32,621 nt of DNA from Chromera velia. Its lineage: Eukaryota > Sar > Chromeraceae. This document shows positions 10,554 to 21,448 of the stretch, piece by piece; position 1 is the stretch's first letter, and each line of letters opens with the position of its first letter. The notes beneath the pieces are model-generated. The model was not told the DNA's origin. It saw only the letters and a list, made by a program, of their open reading frames with translations, and did not search any database. The stretch lies in contig JAHBMJ010003647.1 of NCBI GenBank assembly GCA_018398765.1, forward strand, positions 22,501 through 55,121, given 5' to 3'. Position numbers and translations under genes: made by a program.

Positions 10554-10960
10554 GCCAGGGGAGGGGCAGCAATGATGCAACGAGCTAGGCAGACAGGAAG
10601 ACAGCGAAGGACCGAAGCCAGCAGGTCCGGTTACAGACACCGTTTCCTTGCCATCGTGTTGTCCATCCGTCGGACACCTTCCCGCCCCCACCTTCCTCAT
10701 CGGTCCTCCTTCCTGCATTGCCGTCAATCCATCGATCCATCCATCCCCCATAGATCCGATCGAAGGATCTTCTCATTCATTCTGTTCACCCACTCACTCG
10801 TCTGGGCGATCTAGAGGCGGGCGGGAGTTTGAAGCAGAAAGAACAACCCTCTTGTCCAGTCAGTCAGTTCAGTACTGCATCCGTTGCATTCAGGTGGATT
10901 TTCACTTCGTCGACCTAAATTCTTTCAGTCTTTCATCTTGTTGGTGAGTTGATGGAGCAA
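10551..10960. other. Non-coding segment
   Basis: Unique-looking sequence with ATCC/CATC words near 10730-10750. No gene recognised. Confidence 0.4.
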
Positions 10961-10971
10961 AGAACAAAGAA

Positions 10972-11002
<31 letters not shown>

Positions 11003-11172
11003 AAGAAAGAAAGAAAGAAAGGAAAGGAAGGAAGGAAGGAAAGGAGGAAAGAAAGAAAGAAAGAAAGAAAAGAAGGTAGAAAGAAAGAAAGAAAGAAAAG
11101 AAAGAAAAGAAAGAAAAGAAAGAAAAGAAAGAAGAAAAGAAAGAAAAGAAAGAAAGAAAGAAAGAAAGAAAG
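10961..11172 (+). repeat. Polypurine tract, (GACA)n then (GAAA)n
   Basis: Seven GACA units at about 10973-11000 lead into some 170 bases of GAAA and GGAA units with interruptions. Nearly pure purine on the + strand. The 80-110 residue frames across it are repeat translations (runs of Lys, Arg, Glu, or Ser, Phe, Leu). Confidence 0.95.
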
Positions 11173-11285
11173 GGAACACAGGGGAGGTGGATACTCTTAT
11201 ACGGTCTTTTTCGTCTGTGTCAGCATGTCCGGTGATGGGAAGGGGGTGCCTTCATTGGTTGTTTGTTGGCATGAGGGCGTCTGAG

Positions 11286-11351
11286 AGAAAAGAGAGAGAG
11301 AGAGAGCTAGAGAGAGAGAGAGAGAGAGAGAGAGCCAGAGAGAGAGAGAGC

Positions 11352-11381
<30 letters not shown>
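11286..11381 (+). repeat. Interrupted (GA)n microsatellite with GAGCTA/GAGCCA spacers
   Basis: GA runs are broken by GCTA or GCCA at several points, so the array has a higher-order unit of GA blocks with short identical spacers. Confidence 0.92.
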
Positions 11382-11384
<3 letters not shown>

Positions 11385-11879
11385 AAAGGCCTGCAGTGGG
11401 GGTGCAGGGGGCATGCTGTCTGTGTGTTGGTAGGCCTGTCCGATTGTGCTTCAATTCAAGCGAATTAACGGACAAACAGATTAATTGTCGCATACGAATT
11501 TGGAGCATGGTCAGCCAAGGCTTCCTCACATGCAGAAAGAGAACCCGCCTGTCTGAAAAGGTCTGTCTTCTTTCATCTTGAGCGCTTTCCTGCATATGAA
11601 TTACTCTTCTGTTCGTTCATCTTTTTTCTTCTATTTCGCTGTACCACGTACGCCATTTCGGTTTCTCTTTAATTGGACTGAGCCGACGGGTTCTACCACT
11701 GACTCCAGTCGTCTTATCTTGGTCGTGCATAACAGATTTTCGTGGAAGTCACCCGGAAGTGTTCTAATACTAGTAGGAAGTGTTCCGCTAACATGCATGC
11801 TTGCAGACTGTGTAACTGTGCTCAATGCTGTCCGCCAGTGTCTAGTATGCCAGGTATAGTATATGCAAGGTTTGACCGC

Positions 11880-12400
11880 ACAATCGAAGAGGGCATAAAC
11901 GTAACGGTAACTTCAAACATTATCTAATTGTTGGTTTTTAAAAGTATAACATCATATGCTATTTTATATATATAATGTCAGGGATATAAGAAGCGCTGCC
12001 GCTGCCACTTGCACCATGCAGTGGTCCAGTGCTGCACCACTCTCCGTGAATTACTGTGAGTCATACGAGGCGCCAGAGGGTTAGGCGCCACACATTTAAA
12101 AAAAAAAAAAAATAGGCCTCCCCAACTTTTTTTTTTTTAAGGTTAAAAGTTAGGTAAACATCACATGTGGACTAGGTGTGATCTATAAAGTTTTAAAGTG
12201 AAATAAAGTTTAAAGTCTAATTTGAGACCGTTTATTGGGAATTATAGTTTATCGATCATGGATAGCGTGACATAAATTTAACTTTTTTTGTCTAGCTTGT
12301 GAATGTATGTAGTTAACTTTGAAATTAGGAGTTACCTTGTAGTAGCACTGCATGCTCAGGCTGCCGATGCAGTGTTTTCATGCCAGAAAGAATAACAATG
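11880..12400. other. AT-rich island with A15/T12 inverted homopolymers
   Basis: Composition shifts sharply to AT. A GC-richer block at about 11985-12090 carries GGCGCC twice (12069-12074 and 12084-12089) and ends in A15 (12098-12112). Fourteen bases later comes T12 (12127-12138). A GC-bearing body ending in an A run is the shape of a short retroposed element, but I see no clear Pol III box or target duplication. Beyond 12140 it is low-complexity AT. Confidence 0.4.
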
Positions 12401-13820
12401 ATCGGAGTGCTTAGTGCTGATCGGTAAGGCTCTAGACTTCAAGCAAGCGGAGTTTCAGAACGGACTGTGTGTTGACGAACGCCGCCTTTTGCAGTCAGTG
12501 CGCTCATTGCACTGTAAGCAATCAAGCGGACAATCGCACACTCCAAGTCTTTCGCGCATTGCTGTTGTTCGGCAAAGGGAGACGGATGGAAAAAGAGACA
12601 AAAGGGAGAAGAAGTTACGGAACATGACTCCTCGATCGGCGGTTCTGCCCAACGCCCCTCCCTCCTTCCTGCATTGATTGGACCTAATTGGAATGGTTGT
12701 TGTCTGTCTGTGTGCGCAGAGAGAAAACAGGAATAGGGATGGGGGGGGACAGATATTCGCGTTGATGTGAGGTCATGTCATCTCATGCAAGTCTGCATGC
12801 ATCCGTATGCCACTGGTCTCTTTCCCTGTCTCCATTGCAGCCTTCCTCCCTCTTTCCGATCGTCCCAAGCGCTGTCTTCTTCAGCACAGGCGAGCAGTTC
12901 GGCGCTGCCGAACCCTCTTCGCGTCCTTCTTTCTTCACGCCACCGCCTTCGACTCCCCCCCTCCGCATCCCTCGCGGGGGGGTCTCCAATGAAGGCAATA
13001 GAACCAAAGAGAGAGAGAAGAGAGAGAGAACTTGCATGTGAGTTGTCCTTGCTTTCGCTGTCTCTCTCCTTCTGCTTTCCCTCTCTCTCTCTCTCTGTGT
13101 CCTCTCTTTCTCCCGGTCTGTTGTGCACGTCCACTCAATCAATCAATCACTGTCTGTGCACCCCCGTCATCCAACAGGAAGGAATGACGGATGTGATTTT
13201 AAAGGAGCGAATTCGTGTGTCTCTCCTTCTGCTTTCCTTCTTTCTTCCCTTTTTTATTTCTTTAATTCAAGAATCAATCTGTGTAAATGTGTGTGCGTTT
13301 GTATGCGTGTGTGTGTATTTCTTTATTTGTGAACCAACGCTGCCGTCATTCAACTCGAGACGGAAGGAAGGGAAGAGGAGAGGAGAAAATTACGTCTTGG
13401 TCTTTTTCGGTCTCCTTTTCATCTCAATGTGAAATTTCCCAACGGATCAGACAAAGGCAATGAAAAAGGGTGTGGCAGAGCAAGGCAGAGGGAAAAGAGA
13501 GTATCTCGAAGGAAGCACTTTTGTCCATCTTTTCCTACCTGCCTGCGTCTGCTTCCATACTCATTCATCACTTTCTTCCTTCCTCTCTTGTCTGTCAATC
13601 TGTCTCCAACCTTCCTTTCCCACGCTCTTTTTGCTTGCAGTCTCTGATGTGACCAAATCGTCTTTCTTGTTTCTTTTCCAACCGTTCTGTCTGTTGCTGC
13701 TTCGGCACTCCTTCTACCTTCAATCCATTTCGTTTTCGGCATCTGCCGCCACGTCGGAATTTCACCTTGCGTAGTCTACTCTTTGCATGCCCATCTCATA
13801 TGCACATCTTCTCTCTCCTC
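12401..13820. other. Non-coding segment
   Basis: CT-rich blocks (12770-13120, 13200-13260, 13520-13700) alternate with GA-rich ones. Overlapping frames exist in several phases, but none has consistent composition, recognised motifs or matching splice phases. Confidence 0.4.
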
Positions 13821-13846
13821 ATTCATTCATTCATTCATTCATTCAT
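13821..13846 (+). repeat. (ATTC)n microsatellite
   Basis: Six ATTC units. Shorter ATTC runs recur near 14040-14060. Confidence 0.93.
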
Positions 13847-15185
13847 GCAGCATCTGCCCATGCACACGCAGTCACTCACTCACTCTGACTTGTGTGTGGA
13901 TTGTGGATGGATGGCGCACTTTCGAACCAAGCATGCAAGCAAATGATGAATCAAAATGCACGCATGCAAACATCAGATGGCACAGCACGAGAGAGAGAGA
14001 GTGCGTCTGGCCTTGCTGACTACTCCATTATGTTCGGTCGTCATTCATTCATTCATACATTCAGGCTCCGACTCCCCCCCAAACAGATTTGCTTCGGAAA
14101 GAGAACACCCACAAACACAGTGGGAGAGAGGAACTTCTAGAAGTCACAGGAGAAGCGGGTCTGTGGTTTCAGGGAGAGAGGGCGACAGGAGAGAGGAGAA
14201 GGATGGACGGAAGGAAGAATTGAGAGTATCTCAACGAGAGTGAAGTCACGTGAGTAGTGTACGCTCTCCGTCGCACAGTCACGATCCAAGGAGGTTCGAA
14301 AGGAAGAAGGGACAGGAGAAGGAGAGAGGCACGACTGATCCAGTGCATAAGCAAGAGAGAAGAGACGAAAGACATGGTCACGCCTGAGACGAAAGAGAGA
14401 AGAAGAAGAAGAAGAAAAAAGAAAGTCACACACAGACAAAGACCCCCCCCAGAAAGCACCTCCTTTCCTTCTTTCATTCTTTCTTTCTAGCTTTTTTTTT
14501 CGCCCTCTTCCCTTATTTCAACGACATTCTTTCAACAGAGGAGAGAGTGGAAGACCAGTCGTGAGAGTGAGGATCTGCACCCATCGAGCGAGTGAGTGTG
14601 TATCTTACAACATGCAGACCCGCACTGTCACATAGGCATGCTTCTTTTACACCAGCTTCCTTCCCCTTTCCTCCCATCTCCGCCAGTTTAGTTTTTTCAA
14701 TTTCTTTTATTTGCCTGCCCGCCTTTCCCCGCATGCCGTTCTTTCCGTCGTTCAGTAGACAAGCCTTTCGCTCTACCTACTGAGAGGAAGGAAAGAGGAC
14801 AACAGTTAGTTGGCCCAAGTCTTTCTCGTCCCCCCCGGATCCTTCCCCGACCCCCGAAAGCTCGAAGTCACATCGCAGATCGACTCCATAGATGCCTGAC
14901 ATTTGCCTGAAATTCCTACACAGCAGCTGGTTGAAAAGAGAAGAAACAAAACGTCTTCCTTCTTCCTCCTTTCCTTCTGATGACCCTAAATCGACATTCC
15001 TCTGACTGGACTTGAGAGGAAGGGAAAAAGAGTTGATTGTTCTACTCCTTTAATTTGCCAAATTGACCGGTTGTCCACGAAACAACTCCACAACGGATGC
15101 GAAAAAGCGAATACACACACAGGGCAGGAAACAGAAGACAGTAACGAAACACGACACGAACCTGTTCAGTCAAAGTCCGACTGGG

Positions 15186-15186
<1 letters not shown>
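13847..15186. other. Non-coding segment
   Basis: Purine-rich (14140-14440) and pyrimidine-rich (14460-14510, 14640-14780) blocks with no gene that I can support. Confidence 0.4.
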
Positions 15187-15216
<30 letters not shown>

Positions 15217-15227
15217 GGGGGGGGGGG
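15187..15227 (+). repeat. (CA)n microsatellite followed by G13
   Basis: CA repeat at 15187-15212, then CAGA and thirteen G residues at 15215-15227. Confidence 0.93.
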
Positions 15228-16071
15228 AAATAGAGGCCGATGGATAGAGTGAAGGCAACCGAAGAGGCAGAAGTCTGTAGACAAGACTGCCCTCTCGGCA
15301 GAAGAGAGAGAGAGAGAAAGATAACAGGGTTCGTTGGTTGCTCTGTTCTCTTCTTCCTCATCTACGCCCGTCCCAACTTCCTTACGCCACTTCTCTTTTT
15401 CTTTACAGCTCCTGCAGCTTCCCCCGTCAGTCTCAGGAAATTGAGTGATGGATGGATCTACGGTTCGGCTGTTTGTTCTTCCTTCATTCCTCCTTGCTCA
15501 CAGAGATCTATCCATCTGCTTTTTGAGACGACTCTGTGCTTCCTGAAGCCAGCAGGGCAAAAGCGAAAGTCTAAATGAGACTGGAAGTGACGAGAAAAAG
15601 TGCAAAACCACCTCTCCCCGTCATTCCTGGTCTTTGCATGAACTGTTACTTGTTTCACCAGTTATCTCCTCGCTGCCTCCCTCTGTCTCCTCTCTCTCTC
15701 TTCCAAATGCTCCTACGCCATCTTCCCTTCAAGTGTTTGCTGCCTACACCCGTCAGAAGTCTCCCCCACCCAACAACTTTCTTTCTTACCTGACTGACTT
15801 ACCACTCACTCAAAGAGAAACGAAGCCACAACACGCCATTAAAGAGCATGGATTTTTACAGAAGGACACAAACGTGAGCCATCAACAATCCAACAGAGAA
15901 GAAATGAGTTTGAAACCAAAGAATCAATATATCTGGGAAGACGGGTCGAAAAGATGGATGCTAAGAAAAAAGATCAGAAACGAATTGTAGGCGGGCCTGC
16001 ATTTTTTTCTCCGCCTTTTCGACTTGTTTCTGATTTTCTTTCTTCCCACCTGACTCGCAAGACTTCATACA
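15228..16071. other. Non-coding segment
   Basis: Mixed sequence with short CT-rich tracts; no gene recognised. Confidence 0.4.
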
Positions 16072-16114
16072 CTTTCTTTCTTTCTTTCTTTCTTTCTTTC
16101 TCTCTCTCTCTCTT
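16072..16114 (+). repeat. (TTTC)n / (TC)n microsatellite
   Basis: TTTC units run into TC dinucleotides; pure pyrimidine on the + strand. Confidence 0.93.
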
Positions 16115-16235
16115 CCTTCTGTCCCTTGTATCCTTCCTGCCTCTTCCCCCAGTTATCTTTAATGGTCTCTACGAGCCATCAATCGCCAAAAAGAAAGGAA
16201 GGGGCATGATTGATTGTCCGCCCTTCTCGTTTGCG

Positions 16236-16238
<3 letters not shown>

Positions 16239-16275
<37 letters not shown>

Positions 16276-16284
16276 CACACACAC
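16239..16284 (+). repeat. (AC)n microsatellite
   Basis: About 23 AC units with one ATGC interruption near 16273. Confidence 0.95.
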
Positions 16285-18105
16285 GGGGCAAGCAAACGAG
16301 CAACAACTGTCCACAGACAAATCATCGTCCCTCTCTTCGCTACCGTCTATCTTGCCCGTTTGGCCGCTCCCCATGTCCTGAATTCTGTTCCCGTCTTCCT
16401 TCTTGTGTACGCATAGACGGTACCGCATTTTCTGTCTGACTTTCTGGGTGGACTACTCTGTCCGCTCGTGACCCTTCTCAGCGGACGAGCCCCGTCTCTT
16501 CTCTTTCAGCAGTCACACCTCAAATGCATCCATTCATGCATTTACTTTGATGATTCTGTTCCAATGACATCATGCAGTAGTGGAAAGGATGAGAAGAGAA
16601 AGGAAGAAGACAGGAAAGAGGCTTGCCAGGAATACGTGCAGCGAAATGGTCACAGAGTGCATGTAGGATGGGAAGGGGACAAACAGAGAGAAGATGAGAG
16701 AATGCAAAGCGCTTCTAAAGTGCATTCAATCGACCGAGGAAGCGATCTGTCAACACTCATGCTTGTGCACTTATTATATTCATGATCTCGCATTCACGCA
16801 TGCATGGAAAGAAAGACGGGTAGGACCGTGTTGTTGAAAGGAGAGAAGAGCAGTCTCACAATTCATCCACACAGACAAGCAGAAAAAAGGGGAGACAGGA
16901 AGAAAGACAGGAAAGAACGAAGAGAGCAATACAGCATGAAGCCCTGTGCCCGTGCAAGCTCACATGTGTGTCCCGTCTGTGTTCTTTGTCTCGCAGTGTC
17001 TGTCTTCATTGTGTGTTTCTTTTTCTGCTTTGGAGGGTGTTGGTGGGGAGATGGCAACACTTCAATTGTTTGATTGTAATCATTCCCGTGCTCCTTGCCC
17101 TTCTCTTCTGGCTTTTCTTTCGGTTTCTGCCCTCAAGGTCTGGTCTCTCCTCTCTTCCGCTTTCTCTTTCTTGCTCAATGAACAGAGAAAAGAAAGGGAT
17201 CGAGAGTTTGCGGGAGGGGATTTCTGGACATCGGCAGAGGAAGGACCTTGTCCATTTCTCTTGCTGCTTCGCTTTTGCTGGACAGACAAACAAACAAACC
17301 AGCAGGGTCACATTCACTGCGAGCTTTGCCTTTACTGTACGGATTGCAAAAGGGCCAACAGGCCGGGGAGAGCAGAGAGAGAGAGAGAAAGACGGATTCA
17401 ACACACATCGAACGAAGAAGCAAACAGGGAAGAGAGAGGGAGGCAGGAAGAGACGACCCCCCCGCGTGGATCCAGAGGGCGAACCAGGACATTCATCGCC
17501 AATCCGTTCAACCACGACTTCTCTCTTCACATGCGCATTAAAACAGAATGAATGAAGGACGCATCCATACAGAAGCAACCCACTCTACAGGAAGCAGAAA
17601 AAGACATAAAAGAGGTGAAAGGAAGACAGAAGAGGGACTGGAAGACAGGCCACGAAGAAATTGATAGAGAAAAAGCGACAAACATACGAAGTGAGTCGTC
17701 AGCACACGAATGGAGGGCATGTCCACTTATTCAGTTCCCCATGGATGCATCCATTTTTTGACCCTTCTCCGTCTTCCCTCCCGTCCATTTATCTACCTGT
17801 CTTCTGCTTGTTTCTCTTTACAGCTCCGTTCCACAATTCTCTTTTTTGAATTGATAGATGGATGGCCAGACGTTCTTTCTGTGCACTGCAAAGAACAGAA
17901 GGAAATTGATAGACGACTGATGAACGAACGCATTTCCGGGGAGTGAAGGAGAGAATCAATCCACTCCTCCGACGGGCCTGCCTGCATGTAGCATCTTCTT
18001 CTCTGTCGTGGATGGCGCGGGGAGGAGGCGAGTGCATGGATATGTCTTGAGGAGAACCGGACGTGCCTCTCCTCTCTTTCTTTCTGTGTCTCTCTCTCTT
18101 GCTCC
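16285..18105. other. Non-coding segment
   Basis: Alternating purine- and pyrimidine-rich stretches. Open frames of up to about 200 codons around 16946-17578 occur in several phases on both strands at once, as expected for skewed low-complexity DNA. No protein motif recognised. Confidence 0.4.
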
Positions 18106-18185
18106 TCCCTTCCTTCCTTCCTTCCTTCCTTCCTTCCTCCCTTCCTTCCTTCCTTCCTTCCTCCCTTCCTTCCTTCCTTCCTTCC
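18106..18185 (+). repeat. (TTCC)n microsatellite
   Basis: About twenty TTCC units with two CTCC interruptions; pure pyrimidine on the + strand. Confidence 0.96.
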
Positions 18186-21002
18186 AATTCATCATCCTTT
18201 ACTTTTCTTTTCTTTTCTGCAGCAACCAATCAACTGATGAATCAATCAGCTTATGAATGAATGAGGCTGCCTTCATCATTCGTCTCTCTCTCTCCTTTCT
18301 TTTCGGATATTCCGATGGAGCCTCTCCTCCATTCCTTATTGCTCGCTCGGCCCTTCCTCTCCCTTCAGGTCTGTCCTGACTGATGCTCTGGCTTGAAAGG
18401 CAAAAGGCCGCCAGTCAAGTCGAACAGAGGAATCCGGAAAGAAGAGAAGGAAGAAGAAAGGGGAGCAGAGTGATGAGTCAGAAGAAGCAAATCACGCACC
18501 ATGAGAGAAAAAATGAAATGTGATACATTTTCTCAGTCTCTAGAAACGGCTCGAGCAGGGTACAGCCATATTATTCGTTCTTGTTCTGTCGAACTTTCCA
18601 CCAAAGTCCTTCTTCATGGGTCCGCATGCTGTCTGCCCGTCTTACTTGCCTTCTGTCTGTCTGTGGGTTGTTTTGTCAATTCAGGAAGGAAGCAAGAGCC
18701 TGCTGGAGATCCAGGAAGCGTGACTGAAAAAATCGATCGAGTGGATAATTAAGAAGTGAGAGGGAGGCTGATGATGAATTCTACTGATCGCTTTCCTTGC
18801 CTGGCTGCCGATGGAAGTGTGGTGGGGGCATCGGAAGAAAGAACGGAAAGGAACGAACCAGAAAGGAGAAGAGGCGCACCGGGTAGCTCATAGTGAAAGA
18901 GAGGAAAGAACATGTAGTGTAGAGAGAAAAGGAGAGGACGTAAAGAATGCTCAACTGAAGCGGGCCATTGGAAGGTGGGGTGAAAGAGTCGTTCAAGAGT
19001 GTTTGGTTGATTTCTTGACGAGGTTTTTCTTTTCTTGATTCGTTCTTTCGCTTCCGACCATTCCGCTGGTCACACTGTCAGTCTCGCAGTCGACGCACCC
19101 GCCTCCTTTTCCCTCTCTTCCTCTCTCGCGTTCGCTTCTGTGTCGCCGGCCGAGCCTCCCTTTCTGGCCGCCTTCCTTTCTCATCGATCTACTGCACATT
19201 CGAAGCCCCCCCCCTCCATCGTTGATGACCTCGCGTCACCTGGCAGGCAGGTGGTCTGCTGCTCATTGTCTAATACAGATTATTGCTCTTCGAGTCTACG
19301 TGTCCTGAAATGGCACGGGGTTCGGTTTTCTCTCTGCCGTCTCCATTACTTTCTGTCTTTCTTCTTTATTTCTTTCTGTGTGCAAGTAATGAAAAGGACG
19401 AAAATGGAAGAAGCTACTTTGTGTCCGCATCGGATGGACGGATGGATCCATTTAAAAGGAAAGAAAGAAGGGGTCATTGTCGGGAGGGGAGAGAGAGAGG
19501 GAAGCTTGCAAGCACAGAAATGAAGGAAGAGGAGGGAAGGTTTCAGAAGATTTCTAAGAAAGACGACCATCAATCAGATGAATCACATGGGGCCAACCAG
19601 AGTTGACGCAGGCAGATCTTTCTCTCTCTCGTTGTGTTTTCAGGAGACGGCAGACCGCCATACAGCCTCACTGTTGCTTCCTTTCTGCCTTCCCATCTCC
19701 CTTTCCTATCCAATTATTTATTTCTTCTTCTCAATCGCTCCCTCACTCACTCACTCACTGTGTATTGCCTTTGCTTCCTCACTAATGCAGTCAATGAACC
19801 AACGGAAATTTCGGTTCCTTGACCTCTCTCATTTTGCCTTTCCTTCTTTCTGTTGCTGTTATGCATTCCCAAAATGAGACAGACCGGAGACGGAGGACGG
19901 AGCCGCAACAACAACGTTTGCCTGTCGAGCCCGGCCGGGTGTCGCTGTCAGGCATGCATGTGCACTTAATTGTCAATCCATCCATCTATCTCTCCAACTA
20001 ACCATTGATGCAAACACTCCCTCCACCAGTCAGCCTCATTCTTCCATCTCCAGAAACTGCACCAGGTCCCTCCCTCCCTTTTTCTTTTCTTACATGCATA
20101 GGGCCTTCCTTCACTTATTTCCTATGTCTGTATCGATTCATTGTGGTAGAGAGATACATCATGGAATCGAAGGGAAGACGAAGACGCAAATATGAATACA
20201 CGCAGGGTGGGTACAAGAGGAGAAAGAGAGAGAGACGCATCTGAAAGGAGAGGGGGGCAGAAAAGGGCAAGGAAAGAAAGTGGAAGGAAGACAACGCAAA
20301 CACACAGCACGCAACGGTACAGATCGATTCGCTCTGTTACATGACTGTCTGCCTGTCCGTCTCCTTCGCTGCCTGCCCACAGTTGATCGATGCACCTTCA
20401 AGCTTCTGTCGACTTCCACCCAGTCACAAACACACACAGGCACGTGCGTGAGCGTGTCTAGACATGTTTTACAAGTTGGTCGCTCGATCTTCCAGAAGGA
20501 AGGAAGGGCTATACAGTTTCGAAATCGTCTCATCATTTCTTGCTCTTTGTCTATCATGGTCTTTACCTTTTCCCTCTTCTTTCTTTCCTTCTTTCCCTTT
20601 CCGTTGACAGCGAAAAACAAAACAGAGCATACGCACCGAGATTGAATCCGACCACCCCACCTACCCCTCTTCCGTCCCAAAGTTTATCGAACAAACAGAG
20701 GAAAGAAGGGAAGCAAGGACAGAAACGGAAAACGAAATGGCCACATGACTCGATCACACCTGAATACGCACCCTTGTTTCCACTTTTTCCCTTCAACATT
20801 GTGAAACGCGTACCACAATGATTGATTCTTTCTTTCTTTCTTCCTTTCTTCCTTCATGCCCACCTTTATCTATAGATATTCGCCTTTCTTTGCTACGCCT
20901 CTTCAATGCATCCCATACCCCCCCCAAGGACGAGAGAGAAGAGAGGCAGAAAAACAAAACAACATGAGGGAGGTTCCCCTTCCCTTCCTGCCACAGCTGT
21001 CA
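18186..21002. other. Non-coding segment and 3' flank of the OAS-like gene
   Basis: No supportable gene. Contains CTCA repeats near 19740-19757, a C9 run near 19206 and CTTT runs near 20830. The right end should include the 3' untranslated region of the minus strand gene that stops at 21003. A weakly coding-like stretch at 19081-19255 is discussed under rejected items. Confidence 0.4.
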
Positions 21003-21417
21003 TCACCAGAAGAAGTGTGTGCGCTCTGCGTGGGAGATCATCTCACTTGGGTCAAATTCCTGAGAGCAAAGGGGAAAGGGAGGGGGGGCACAAGGGCATG
21101 CGTCAGAGATTTGTAGAGAGGAGTTCTAGAGTAACAAGGAGCTATGCGGAACGGGGGGAGGAGGGGGAAGGAGTTTGGGATGCCGGGCATACAGAAAGAA
21201 TGGGACGCTTCTCTCTCTTGCATTTCTCTGTGTCTTTGCAAACAACACGGCTCTCTTCTCTTGCCAGTGTGTTATCCAGCCATCCTCCGCTGCATCGACT
21301 GGCGTGTATTCGCCCGTCACTCAGTGACACAGAGACCCCAGACGAGACACACAGCAATCCTTGAAGAGACCACGAAAAGAAAAGGAAAAAAAAAAAACAA
21401 GCAAGAAAGCCGGGAAG

Positions 21418-21448
<31 letters not shown>

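Noticed and set aside
10925-11284. Lys/Arg/Glu-rich and Phe/Leu/Ser-rich frames
   Set aside because: Translations of the (GAAA)n and (GACA)n repeats.
16946-17578. Overlapping frames of ~190-200 codons on both strands
   Set aside because: Several phases are open at once on both strands, composition is skewed, and no motif is recognisable.
13821-18185. CRISPR-like arrays
   Set aside because: The repeats are simple four-base microsatellites without spaced identical repeats, and the genome is eukaryotic.
19081-19255. Ala/Ser/Pro-rich frame after a CTCGCAG acceptor-like site
   Set aside because: No start codon, no partner exon and no homology; the base composition alone explains the open frame.
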